From Haliotis asinina (Eukaryota > Mollusca > Gastropoda > Lepetellida > Haliotidae), in contig NC_090288.1 in NCBI RefSeq assembly GCF_037392515.1, positions 14,489,969 to 14,553,968 on the forward strand: 64,000 nt of DNA, written 5' to 3'. Position numbers and translations under genes: made by a program. Under the pieces are notes generated by a model that had not been told where the DNA came from, made no database searches, and saw only the letters and a program-made list of their open reading frames with translations. Below are positions 55,701 to 64,000 of the stretch, in pieces. How positions within the stretch are numbered: the stretch's first letter is position 1; each line of letters starts with the position of its first letter.

Positions 55701-57295
55701 TATCGTTACTGATCAGCTGATTAGTGTATTTAACAGTTTGTATTTTGGTGTTCATCTGATCTTTACTTACTTGTCAATAATAAATAATGAAAGAAAAAGT
55801 ATCACTGTTTCCACAGTTGCAGCAACAACTTTCATGTTATTCATCAAATAAGATAGATAAAAGTCAGTTCTCTTCAACATTTTCACTTTGGAATTTGTAG
55901 GAGTGTATTGTCACACTTACAGCAAGTAATCACAAAAGGTATCACAAATGTTTTAGATAGTTCTGTCCCTTTGGCTTTGTCAGGATCCCTAGTTCAGATT
56001 CACCATGATTATTTTCTTTAGCTATCAGAACTGCACCTGTCCTGAAGAGGTTCACCAGAGAAATAAATGCTTTTTGTTCCTTTATATTGTGATAAGGGTA
56101 TGAAATATGCCAAAACCCCAAGCAGACATCAGGGCTGGTAGGCACAAAATGTTGTCAGCCCTGTTTGGATTTAACCAGACCAGACACCAAGATATTACGA
56201 AATTAATTAAATGTATGGAACATGTGATTTTTTACCTGACCAACAGATTGGCAAGCTGTAAATTTAGACTATCTGTTAGAAATCAAAACTTTCTCAGGTG
56301 GTCGGACAGGCCATATTTCATACGCTGCTGTGATGTAATTGAAACATAATCCAAACTCACAATTCCAACCTCGCTTGCTTAAGAAAATCTTGGAGTTGCG
56401 ATAGACACAGTTTATTTTGGTTTACTTTCATTATTATTTTGTTTTCTTTTTTTGTCTGAAAAATGGATATGAATGATTCATTTATTTTTTCAGTTGATCT
56501 TACATGTCCAACAAGTGTTGAAGCATGTACATGCTCACACACACACACACATGCTACTAAACAATGATGTTGATTAAATATCAAAATAATTATCACATGT
56601 TTTGTTTAGAATGTTGGTTTTAAAATATGAGATATAATCAAGTGTGGATATATTTGCTTGAAGTATTACCCAGTATTCTGTTTTCTCATGTGATTTGTTA
56701 TAAATTATTAACATGAGGCCATTTAGATATGATTGATTTTTCAGCTTTGTGGGTCTTTTTGTGTTTTTTACCACTTTTTTATGTTTGTGTTTTTAAATGA
56801 TCACAGAACTTTGCATATGAAACAAATTTTCCAAAATGTTTGGGAATACAAACATATGAAGGTAATCTGATTGAAAAATTATTGTAAATATTTTTGTTTT
56901 GTTTTTACTGCATTTTGTCACGGTTAATTTTACTGGATTTGTGAAATGTGTTTAAAGGCTTTCTGTAATATGGCTAGTGTGATAGTGAAGATCTGCTGTA
57001 AATGCCTTAGCTTATTTTAGAGACTAAGAGTAGCAACTTCATGCTGTTAATTTGTCTGAATTAACTCACTTTGTGTAACTCACTTTGTCAGATAAGATAG
57101 AACCCATCCTCTTTTATATAGGGAACTGCACCACCATTGTTAAAGACCCTGGACACTTGTGCAGCCACAGCTTTATTGTGGAAGTGATGTCTTCATCTCA
57201 GTTATCAAAAACTTACAACAAAATTATGTCGTTCATGAGATTGAAGGCAACCAGTGCGCCAAATGAAAGAGAGTACATCATGGTTCTGATTTTAA
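52729..57295. other. Gene-free stretch
   Basis: AT-rich, with many short open frames and no recognisable motif or repeat family. Some of the left part may be 3' UTR of the phosphatase-like gene. A short (CA)n run sits near 56538. Confidence 0.45.
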
Positions 57296-57430
57296 GGGGC
57301 AGTGACATAGCCTAATGGTCAATGGGTTTGCTTGTCACAGTGAAGATCTGGGTTTGATTCCTGACATGTATGCTTCGTGAAGCTTATTCTGGTGTCTCCC
57401 ACCCTGATATTGCTGGATTATTCATAAAAA
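57296..57430 (+). repeat. Family C SINE, diverged
   Basis: GGGGCAGTGACATAGCCTAA, GGTTTGCTTGTCACAGTGAA, GGGTTTGATTCCTGACATG, GCTTATTCTGGTGTC, CCCTGATATTGCTGGA. The tail is lost. Confidence 0.75.
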
Positions 57431-58487
57431 TAGTGTAATTCACTCTGATTTGAAAGGTGTGGCGTACAAACATGCCCTGCATAAACTGAAGTCAATCTGG
57501 ACACTGTGTCAATGGTTTTATAGCTTCAAGTTGTGACAAGTCCTTATGCTATCCAGCATTCACTCTCTATTCAGATGGTACATATAATAGATGAACACTA
57601 GGATGCCTTTTTGTTTCAGTAATTCAACAGTAATTTGATTAGAGCTGTTTGAAGGATCATGTCATTCAAAACAAACTCAAACAAAATTGTAGTTGCAAAA
57701 GATTCTCAGTGATGGTTCCAAACCTTTCCCTGCTCGTTAACGTGGGATTAACAAGGACCAGGGGATACACAGGCTTTATAACACTGATCAACTGTGTGCT
57801 CAGAATATCAACCACTGGTTTGTCTGGTCCAATCTTAAAGCTGGAATTTTGGTAACTGTAATGCTACATTGTTAAACAAACAATTAATAATATTCGTGTA
57901 AAGTCACAACAACCAGTAAATAATGAACACTAGTAAAGACAAATCATTGTTTGGCAATATTAGCAAAGAACCGTTCTGTAAGACACTAACAACCAGGCCT
58001 TCAGGTCTTACAGATTGACCACTGCAGCCAATAACAAGCATTTGTTGTGATGGACCTTTTTTAACATGTAATCCTTTTCATATAGCTGTGATATTGCTGA
58101 TTATTACACTTACAGTTAGAAATAACCAAGTACATAAACAGTGTAGATGGTCTAGTGCAAATATGGTTTCAAGTCTTGAAATGACATTGTTCAAATCTTA
58201 ATGGTATTGTGATGTAATGTTATGATGACATCTCTTTAGAAAAACAGTCACAACTGAAGATTGTTGGATGCAGTCCACATTAGATTGTTGTGTCATTCTG
58301 GGAGGTGTGGTGATCAGATCTCAGTTATATCAAACCATTAGTAATGGCAACAATAAAACCTGTGCATGCATTTTTCTTAAAGGTGGCTGAGCAGGTTCAA
58401 GAAATAATGGTTAAATTGTTACACTGGCATTCATATCATAATGATGTTATGAAATGCATGTGAGAATTCATCTATTACCGGAGACAG
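57431..58487. other. Gene-free stretch
   Basis: A faint family B relic lies near 57750-57840 (AACACTGATCAACTG; CACTGGTTTGTCTGGTCCA). No gene seen. Confidence 0.4.
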
Positions 58488-58640
58488 TTTAGTAGCCTTG
58501 TGCTTAAAGTGTTCGTCAGTGGAGGACCCAAGTTCTATGCCCACCATGGGTACAATGTGTAAAGCTCATTTCTGGTGTCCCCCACCATTATTTGCTGGAA
58601 TATTGTTAAACCTGGAGTAAAACTTCACTCACTTTCTCAT
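58488..58640 (+). repeat. Family C SINE, diverged
   Basis: GTAGCCTTGTGCTTAAAGTG, TTCGTCAGTGGAGGACCCAA, CCACCATGGGTACAATGTGT, AAGCTCATTTCTGGTGTCCC, tail AAAACTTCACTCAC. Confidence 0.75.
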
Positions 58641-59227
58641 GTATTACTGTGGCCTAGGAGAAACAGGAAATCAGACATTTGGTTCATCAGTATGACACCA
58701 TACTGTGTATTTCGCTCATTCTCTGATGTTGAGTTACATGGAAATTTATAGTTCTGTGTACAGAAGGTTGCTGACATGCCAGCCAATAACTGTGAGGGAA
58801 TGAGGATCTTATTTTATTTGCCTTTCAGTACTCCAAATCAGAGTAAGTATTTTGTGTTACCTGGATTAAATATTTTTGGATGTACAAGATTTTGACTTTT
58901 TGATTTTATAATAATAAATGAAGGTGTTACCAATGGAATATTTTTGTGTTTTTCTTTGATATCATTTCGGAAGTGGAAACAGTCTAAAATATAACTGAGC
59001 GATATTTCTCATGTATAGTGCTACAAATCTCTCTTAATCTCATATGTCTCTTTGCTTTATTAGAAGTTTACAGTATTTTAGGCTTGGTCTGTTTCACAGA
59101 AACATTTGACATTATTTCACATGAAATATTTATAGCTGTGCAATTTACATTTGATTTCATTTGATTCCTATGGGTGTAGATCTAAAGGGGAGTAGTAGCA
59201 AGGGAAGGAATACATGCAGCCTGGTCA
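58641..59227. other. Gene-free stretch
   Basis: AT-rich. Nothing recognised. Confidence 0.4.
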
Positions 59228-59330
59228 GCTGTATACCAGAAATGGGCTTCAAGAGTGTACCCATGTGGGGAATCAAACCTGGGTCATCTGAGAGACTACC
59301 GAATGTTTTAGCCACTAGGCAGGCCCCTCT
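59228..59330 (-). repeat. Family C SINE fragment
   Basis: On -: GGGGCCTGCCTAGTGGCTAA, AGGTTTGATTCCCCACATGG, GAAGCCCATTTCTGGTAT. An open frame running through it is a shadow. Confidence 0.75.
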
Positions 59331-59604
59331 TCACACAGAGAGCTATTGTATCGCAATAAAAGAGATTTCATTTTCACAAAATGTTTCTGTATATGGTTGT
59401 ATATTTGACTTGGCAACACACAGAAGTGTTCATGCCTGTAAACAAGCCAGACAAGCGGCAACGCAAAAGTATATTATGTCTTCATTATTTGACGAAACAA
59501 AAGTGTAAAAGTTAGGACAGAGAGGAAATCATAATGAGCAGACCACTGAAAACCATTGATGACCCAATTGACTTTGATGTCTCATAAAGATACCAGTTTG
59601 AATT

Positions 59605-59815
59605 GGTCTTCAGTAGTCCACGCTTGTCGCAAGTTGCGACTTTCGGTATTGGGTGGTCAGGGTCACTGACATGTCACAGTATCCTGATTACATAGATTGG
59701 TGCTCATGCTGTTTATCACTGGATTTTTTGGCCCAGATTTCATTAATTACAGATTAATTTCGCCTTTTTGCTGGAATATTGCAGATCATGGCATAAAACT
59801 GACCTCACTCACTAA
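59605..59815 (+). repeat. Family B SINE-like element with tail
   Basis: TGGTCTTCAGTAGTCCACGC, GGGTGGTCAGGGTCACTGAC, GGTGCTCATGCTGTTTATCA, GGCATAAAACTGACCTCACT. Confidence 0.8.
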
Positions 59816-59916
59816 TGTGTAGGCTCATTCGTTCTTCATTTTGGTGTTGGTTTTTTTTATTGTGTTTGTTCTTGACCCTTGGGAAATATGTTCAGATGGA
59901 GATGAGGTGGGGAGGG

Positions 59917-60080
59917 GGAGCAGTGGGGTAGCCCAGCAGTTAAAGTGTTCGCTCGTCACGCCAAAGACCAGGGTTCAATTCCCCACATGGGTTCAATGTG
60001 TAGAGCCCATATCTGGTGTCACTCATGGTGATATTGCTGGAATATTGCTAAAAGGAGTGAAAAACAATACCACTCACTCA
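59917..60080 (+). repeat. Family C tRNA-derived SINE
   Basis: GAGCAGTGGGGTAGCCCAGC, AGTTAAAGTGTTCGCTCGTC, GGGTTCAATTCCCCACATGG, GCCCATATCTGGTGTCAC, TGATATTGCTGGAATATTGC, CCACTCACTCA. The last repeat before the Maverick block. Confidence 0.85.
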
Positions 60081-60466
60081 GGGTAAGATGAAATTCACGG
60101 AATCCAGCGAATTAGCAGAAACGCATAAATATAAAATGTCAACAGCCGTCTCCATTATCCACTGCAATGGATTCGATTTGGTTATAGGAATTGATGACTG
60201 GAAGTGGTCATGAGGCCAGATGGTCACTAAAACGTAGAGTTGTGTGACTGGTTCGTTGATTGGTTGTTTTGTATTGAAATGTAAGGAAATGTGGCAACAG
60301 TATGGACACATTAGGCTGCATAAAAGAAATCAAGTAGTATAGGGAATGACAGTCCGAAAACACTTTTCAAAAACCCCTCTAAAAAGCCTCATTTAATAAA
60401 TGAGGCTTTGGTGGGACCCTTAGCTCTTGCTATTATTGCCCCTACTACAAAGCTACACCATCACGT
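60081..60466. other. Candidate Maverick boundary region with a 13-bp hairpin
   Basis: 60383-60409 is a palindrome (AAAGCCTCATTTA and its complement around one A) 58 bp beyond the integrase stop, suited to transcript-end formation. The element's outer end is uncertain; AGTAGTATAGGG at 60333 is one possible start, since Maverick ends commonly begin with AG. The other terminal repeat is outside the window. Confidence 0.4.
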
Positions 60467-61435
60467 TTACCGTGACTTGGCAGGCGGTAACACTGTGCCG
60501 TACGGTACGATCAATAATTCTTCTCTTACAAACCCCCTACCCGGCCCATCCCTCAAGTAGTATAAGTTAGGTTCGTCGGCTTTCATATCCACTTTATCTA
60601 TGTTGTAAGTTTTGACTGACCATATAGGATCGGTGGCTCGCTTACGGCTATCGCCCTCGTGTTCCCCCGGCTGGTATAGATACCTAACTAAGACCCTATC
60701 TGGTATCTGTTTCTCCTTTCCACGCAATGGAGCAGACGACTCTGCTAACACTGATTTTAGTTTGATAGCGTCTGCCGGTTTCTTACCAGTGAGCCGGGTT
60801 ACTTCATGGTTGATTGCCGACACCACCTCGGGTAACCTCGCTACCCATTCGGTCGATCGTTTTCCAGTGGTTGTCATTTCCCTAGCATATTGATGACCGA
60901 ACAAGCGCTCAGCTAAAGTCCTATTAAATCTCTCAACTATAGCTTGGCTGCGATGGGCTCCAGCCGTGCCACGCCTGACCTTCGTATCGTGTTTGGCTAG
61001 CAGTTGTGACACGGCACCCATGAACTCCCGTCCGGGGTCAACTTGCAGCTCTGTTGGCCATGTCAGCGGGCTGCGTTTGTATATGCGTTCGAATCCTCTG
61101 GCTACTTTGACCGAATCTTTCGTGGTCAAGGGTTCGGCTTCCTTGTAACGACTGGCTACGTCCACTACGGTTAAGGCATACTTGTACCTCTTATCGTGGG
61201 GTAGGAACAGTAGGTCTGCCTGGTGAATTCTATTAGGTATGTTAATTCCGAAACTCCTTCTAGGTACGTAGCGTGGCGCTGGCAAATAGATCTGCCACAG
61301 GGCTTGTTTTTCAAGCCACGCTTTGGCTTTCTCCGGTGATACTCGCGCCATTTTAGCTAGCTTATCTACTGCGCTAGCTCCTTTCCAATATCCACGCGGG
61401 CTGTAATAAATAGCCTCAAATTTTTTCATGTCCAT
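60467..61435 (-). CDS. Maverick/Polinton integrase
   Basis: 322 aa, intact. The retroviral-type integrase core has D74 (HQADLLF), D133 (QVDPGREF) and E168 (AIVERFNRT), the last two 35 apart as in DDE integrases. TVVDVASRYKEAEP and a Lys/Arg-rich helix follow the family pattern. The C-terminal 90 residues (RVLVRYLYQPGEHEGDS; PNLYYLRDGPGRGFVREELL) fit the SH3/chromo-like tail seen in these integrases. It would insert the element's double-stranded DNA into host chromosomes in the nucleus. The start ATG overlaps the 3' end of the polymerase gene by 20 bp in another frame. The codons are more GC-rich than surrounding host DNA. LTR retrotransposon integrase is excluded by the adjacent protein-primed polymerase. 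Confidence 0.93.
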   Translation of the reverse strand: MDMKKFEAIYYSPRGYWKGASAVDKLAKMARVSPEKAKAWLEKQALWQIYLPAPRYVPRRSFGINIPNRIHQADLLFLPHDKRYKYALTVVDVASRYKEAEPLTTKDSVKVARGFERIYKRSPLTWPTELQVDPGREFMGAVSQLLAKHDTKVRRGTAGAHRSQAIVERFNRTLAERLFGHQYAREMTTTGKRSTEWVARLPEVVSAINHEVTRLTGKKPADAIKLKSVLAESSAPLRGKEKQIPDRVLVRYLYQPGEHEGDSRKRATDPIWSVKTYNIDKVDMKADEPNLYYLRDGPGRGFVREELLIVPYGTVLPPAKSR

Positions 61436-64000
61436 ACGCGTATGTGTTTATACCATCAATAGCTATCCAACGTTTCGTGTCCATAGGCGATAGGGACGTC
61501 TTGTTTATAGTCAGTCCGTATATCTTATGTCCATCACTTCTAAGCGTGTTCATCTTATGTCTAAAGGTACGGGTCTTGAACAGGGCCTCCTTGAATCTGG
61601 CGTGTTTGATGTGTTGTTTCACCACATACTTCTTAACCCCTTTAGCTTTTCGGATCTCACTATTGTCGGCTTTCAATATGGAGTACATCTTAGGTCTCAA
61701 ACCTATGTACTCAGCTATTGGCGTGCCAGCACACTCGTCCTTCATCTTACCTAGGACCTTTTTATTTACCGTGCTGTGCATGGTATGGGTCTTAGGATAG
61801 TCGCTGGTGTCGTATAAATCGATGTGTTTTTTCATATCCTCGTATACATCCTCGGTTCGAATCTCCATCAGCAGGGAATCCGTGTCAGTGTACAGCACTT
61901 CGCACCTGTCGCCGTACTGTTTCTTGAGCTCGTTGTAGTAAAAGTCGTACATCAGGTGTTTGGATAAATCGAGGATACTCATCCCAACGTAAACAGGTCG
62001 GTTGAATTTTATGTGACTTTTCTTCATGTGTATGGCAACTAGGTCATCTGTGAATATTTTATTACGGTTGAATGCCGGACTGGCTATCAATTTCCTGAGC
62101 TTGTCTTCCTCACTAGATCTAACCAGTTTCACGGTTACGCGTTTCCTCAGGTTTTCCATAGTCTTACCAAACACCGAGTTGTTCATGAGCTTGTAGAGAT
62201 TTTTTTCAAAATCACTGGTGGCTTTTTTTCGTAGGTCTGTGTTCATTCTGATGTAGGGCTCCATCCATGGGCTCTGGTCGAACATGAGCACCCTGTGTAT
62301 TTTGGTCAGCCTCATACCCAATGACAGGTACAGCTGTAGGTTGCGATAGTGAACTATGTACTTGGTCTTATTCATTAAGTTAGGCACGAGTTTCTCAACG
62401 TCCGCCACACGACCACCTGACAAGTTATGTTGGTACTCAGACATCCAGTCTGTGTTAACCTTCATACGTTCGGGCGCAAGGGGATAGCTGTTGTGCGATG
62501 TGTGTAATGCCTTGGGATACTCTAAGTCAACTTCGAGGATATACCCTTTGTTCGAATCTGGTGCAATGCTCATAACATCAACGTTTGGTACCCATTCGAA
62601 TCCTCCTGTAGGTAGATACTGGCTCATAGCCCAGCCGTACAGGTTATTTGCGTCGAGGTAGAGAATGTGATTGGTTGGTTTGTTAGGATCGTAACCTTTC
62701 ACGTATTGATTATTTGCTTTAGCGTATCGTTTGGATGCCATGGAAATCCCACCTCGCAAGCCTTTCTCAATGAATAGGTGCATGTCGTAATCTGTGAGCA
62801 ATTCCAAATTAACTCCGGTCTTTCTAAGCAAGGCGTCCCACGACAGACCTGGGCTGGTGTAATACCATGCGGGGTCGAGTTTATACTGCTTTAAACATGT
62901 TTGCCGAAACGTCTCGAACACGTCGGCTAACAGCAGTACATCTGTCCTCAAGTACAGGTCGTGATAATCGCCAAGGTTCTTACAACCAAGTTTATTCCAT
63001 ACGTTAATCGCGTGCGAGTAATCGTCTCGTGAGACGGACGCCTCATTCAGCTTGCTATAAAAGCAGTCGATAGGAGGTAGTCTGGTCTCTGTGAACTTAG
63101 CCCAGCTATCCATGTACTCATATGGGTATACGCCCTTCCTCATGAGCAGGTGTCTAGTCTCGGCGTCTGTGTATCGATCTGTGATAGGGAAGGTATTGTT
63201 GGCCTTGACCAGACTGTCGAGTGACGACAGGAGGAATTGAAACGAGTCAATGAACCTAAGTCCGTTTAAGCTGAAGGAGATGTATCTCTCCATGTTGTTG
63301 GGAATGCATGATATATTACCATCGATTTTCGCTATGGCCTGCATGATCAAGTGAGAGTCGTATCCTCTCAAGTTGTGAAAGACAACGGGGATGTTTATTG
63401 TCTTAGGATTGATTTTAAGCTTGAGGTTGCACACGTTGTGAGCGGCGCCTCTATACTTACCAGTTATGTGGCAGTGATCTCTCACCGAATCACCGTTAAG
63501 TGGCGAGTCGCACACGTGACAGTTAGTGCTACTGGCGTGAGCTATCTTGTCGGCTCTGGTCATACGCATGGGAGCGATTCTATACAATGCATTCCTAATA
63601 ATTTTTTCTTCCTCCTGCAAGCACTTTAGAAACCTTTCAGCCGCGTCAGGACCCCTATACACTACCGGAGCTTTCGTTTCCCCGTCACAACGGACGACAA
63701 TGTATCCAAACGAACAGGCTTTATGCTCTTGTGTTTTTTGTGTGAAACTCCCACTAGTGGATGATACCCCAACCACTAAGGCTTCGAAGTCGGCGTATAT
63801 TATATAAGGCACAGACATTTGGTTCTTGTGATTGTCGAATTTTAGGATATTTTCACCTTCCTTAGGCATGTCGACTCGTATGGCCGTCTGCCCAACACCT
63901 TGGCAATCCTCCAGGTGGGATTCTAATAAATCAGCCCGACTGAAACAGTGTAGGCATCGTACACAAAAGTGTTTTTCCCCATCGTGTTTCGACTGGTCGT
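61416..64000 (-). CDS. Maverick/Polinton protein-primed DNA polymerase B, 5'-truncated by the window
   Basis: Uninterrupted from the window edge to the stop at 61416. The methionine at 63869 is internal, because the frame stays open upstream and encodes a Cys/His finger (HFCVRCLHCFSRADLLESH). Counting from that Met: Exo I YADFEA (about 25), an embedded CxxC/DHCH finger (CHVCDSPL; VRDHCHITGKYRGAAHN, about 117-145), Exo II FHNLRGYDSHL (about 165), Pol A DANNLYGWAMSQ (about 406), Pol B NNSVFGKTMEN (about 563) and Pol C YTDTDSLLMEI (about 660). These are the exonuclease and polymerase centres of family B enzymes that prime from a terminal protein. With the integrase it identifies a self-synthesising Maverick/Polinton, related to adintoviruses. 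No inactivating lesion seen. Confidence 0.95.
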   Translation of the reverse strand, partial: DQSKHDGEKHFCVRCLHCFSRADLLESHLEDCQGVGQTAIRVDMPKEGENILKFDNHKNQMSVPYIIYADFEALVVGVSSTSGSFTQKTQEHKACSFGYIVVRCDGETKAPVVYRGPDAAERFLKCLQEEEKIIRNALYRIAPMRMTRADKIAHASSTNCHVCDSPLNGDSVRDHCHITGKYRGAAHNVCNLKLKINPKTINIPVVFHNLRGYDSHLIMQAIAKIDGNISCIPNNMERYISFSLNGLRFIDSFQFLLSSLDSLVKANNTFPITDRYTDAETRHLLMRKGVYPYEYMDSWAKFTETRLPPIDCFYSKLNEASVSRDDYSHAINVWNKLGCKNLGDYHDLYLRTDVLLLADVFETFRQTCLKQYKLDPAWYYTSPGLSWDALLRKTGVNLELLTDYDMHLFIEKGLRGGISMASKRYAKANNQYVKGYDPNKPTNHILYLDANNLYGWAMSQYLPTGGFEWVPNVDVMSIAPDSNKGYILEVDLEYPKALHTSHNSYPLAPERMKVNTDWMSEYQHNLSGGRVADVEKLVPNLMNKTKYIVHYRNLQLYLSLGMRLTKIHRVLMFDQSPWMEPYIRMNTDLRKKATSDFEKNLYKLMNNSVFGKTMENLRKRVTVKLVRSSEEDKLRKLIASPAFNRNKIFTDDLVAIHMKKSHIKFNRPVYVGMSILDLSKHLMYDFYYNELKKQYGDRCEVLYTDTDSLLMEIRTEDVYEDMKKHIDLYDTSDYPKTHTMHSTVNKKVLGKMKDECAGTPIAEYIGLRPKMYSILKADNSEIRKAKGVKKYVVKQHIKHARFKEALFKTRTFRHKMNTLRSDGHKIYGLTINKTSLSPMDTKRWIAIDGINTYAYGHEKI

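Noticed and set aside
61444..61800. Plus-strand open frames within 60.6-63.8 kb
   Set aside because: Antisense shadows of the Maverick integrase and polymerase.

Overview
The window looks like nuclear DNA of a gastropod mollusc, most likely an abalone (Haliotis) or close relative. The evidence is the large number of interspersed repeats ending in an ACTC-rich tail preceded by CGGCRTAAAACTAAACTC, which I know from abalone introns, together with intron-containing animal genes, an intronless chemoreceptor-like GPCR and a Maverick/Polinton element. The species call is inference from repeat style.

Layout. 0.5-17.7 kb is a receptor locus duplicated into three units. Unit A holds an intact single-exon 7TM receptor (568-1839), unit B keeps only the 3' flank (5544-6990), and unit C holds a broken receptor. 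The 5' half of that receptor is on the + strand (13276-13980) and its 3' half lies inverted on the - strand (14640-15385). 18.6-31.4 kb is a transposon graveyard: a mariner inside a Jockey-like LINE endonuclease, a MITE inside a Tc1-like element inside LINE reverse transcriptase, a MITE inside an interspersed repeat, and a DIRS-like tyrosine-recombinase retrotransposon. 31.7-42.3 kb is almost gene-free and includes a 5S-rRNA-derived SINE. 42.4-52.2 kb is the gene-bearing part: a UBXN6/UBXD1 orthologue (-), a small single-pass membrane protein (-, three exons proposed), and, head-to-head with it, a membrane-anchored purple-acid-phosphatase-like protein (+). That last protein has substitutions at the tyrosine and asparagine metal ligands. 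52.2-60.1 kb is gene-free with SINEs. From about 60.3 kb to the edge there is an apparently young Maverick/Polinton (adintovirus-like) fragment with an intact integrase and protein-primed DNA polymerase B, both on -.

Three repeat bodies, here called families A (about 450-600 bp), B (about 230-300 bp) and C (about 165 bp, tRNA-like head), share one 3' tail. A LINE endonuclease fragment at 16.3-16.8 kb lies just upstream of a similar tail, which points to the LINE that may mobilise them. Family names A-D are local labels only.

The genes do not form a pathway. UBXN6 is a p97/VCP cofactor, the phosphatase-like protein is secretory/membrane, and the receptor belongs to a birth-and-death chemosensory-type family. 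All alignments were made by eye, so repeat boundaries are good to roughly 5-20 bp except where terminal repeats and target duplications are given.
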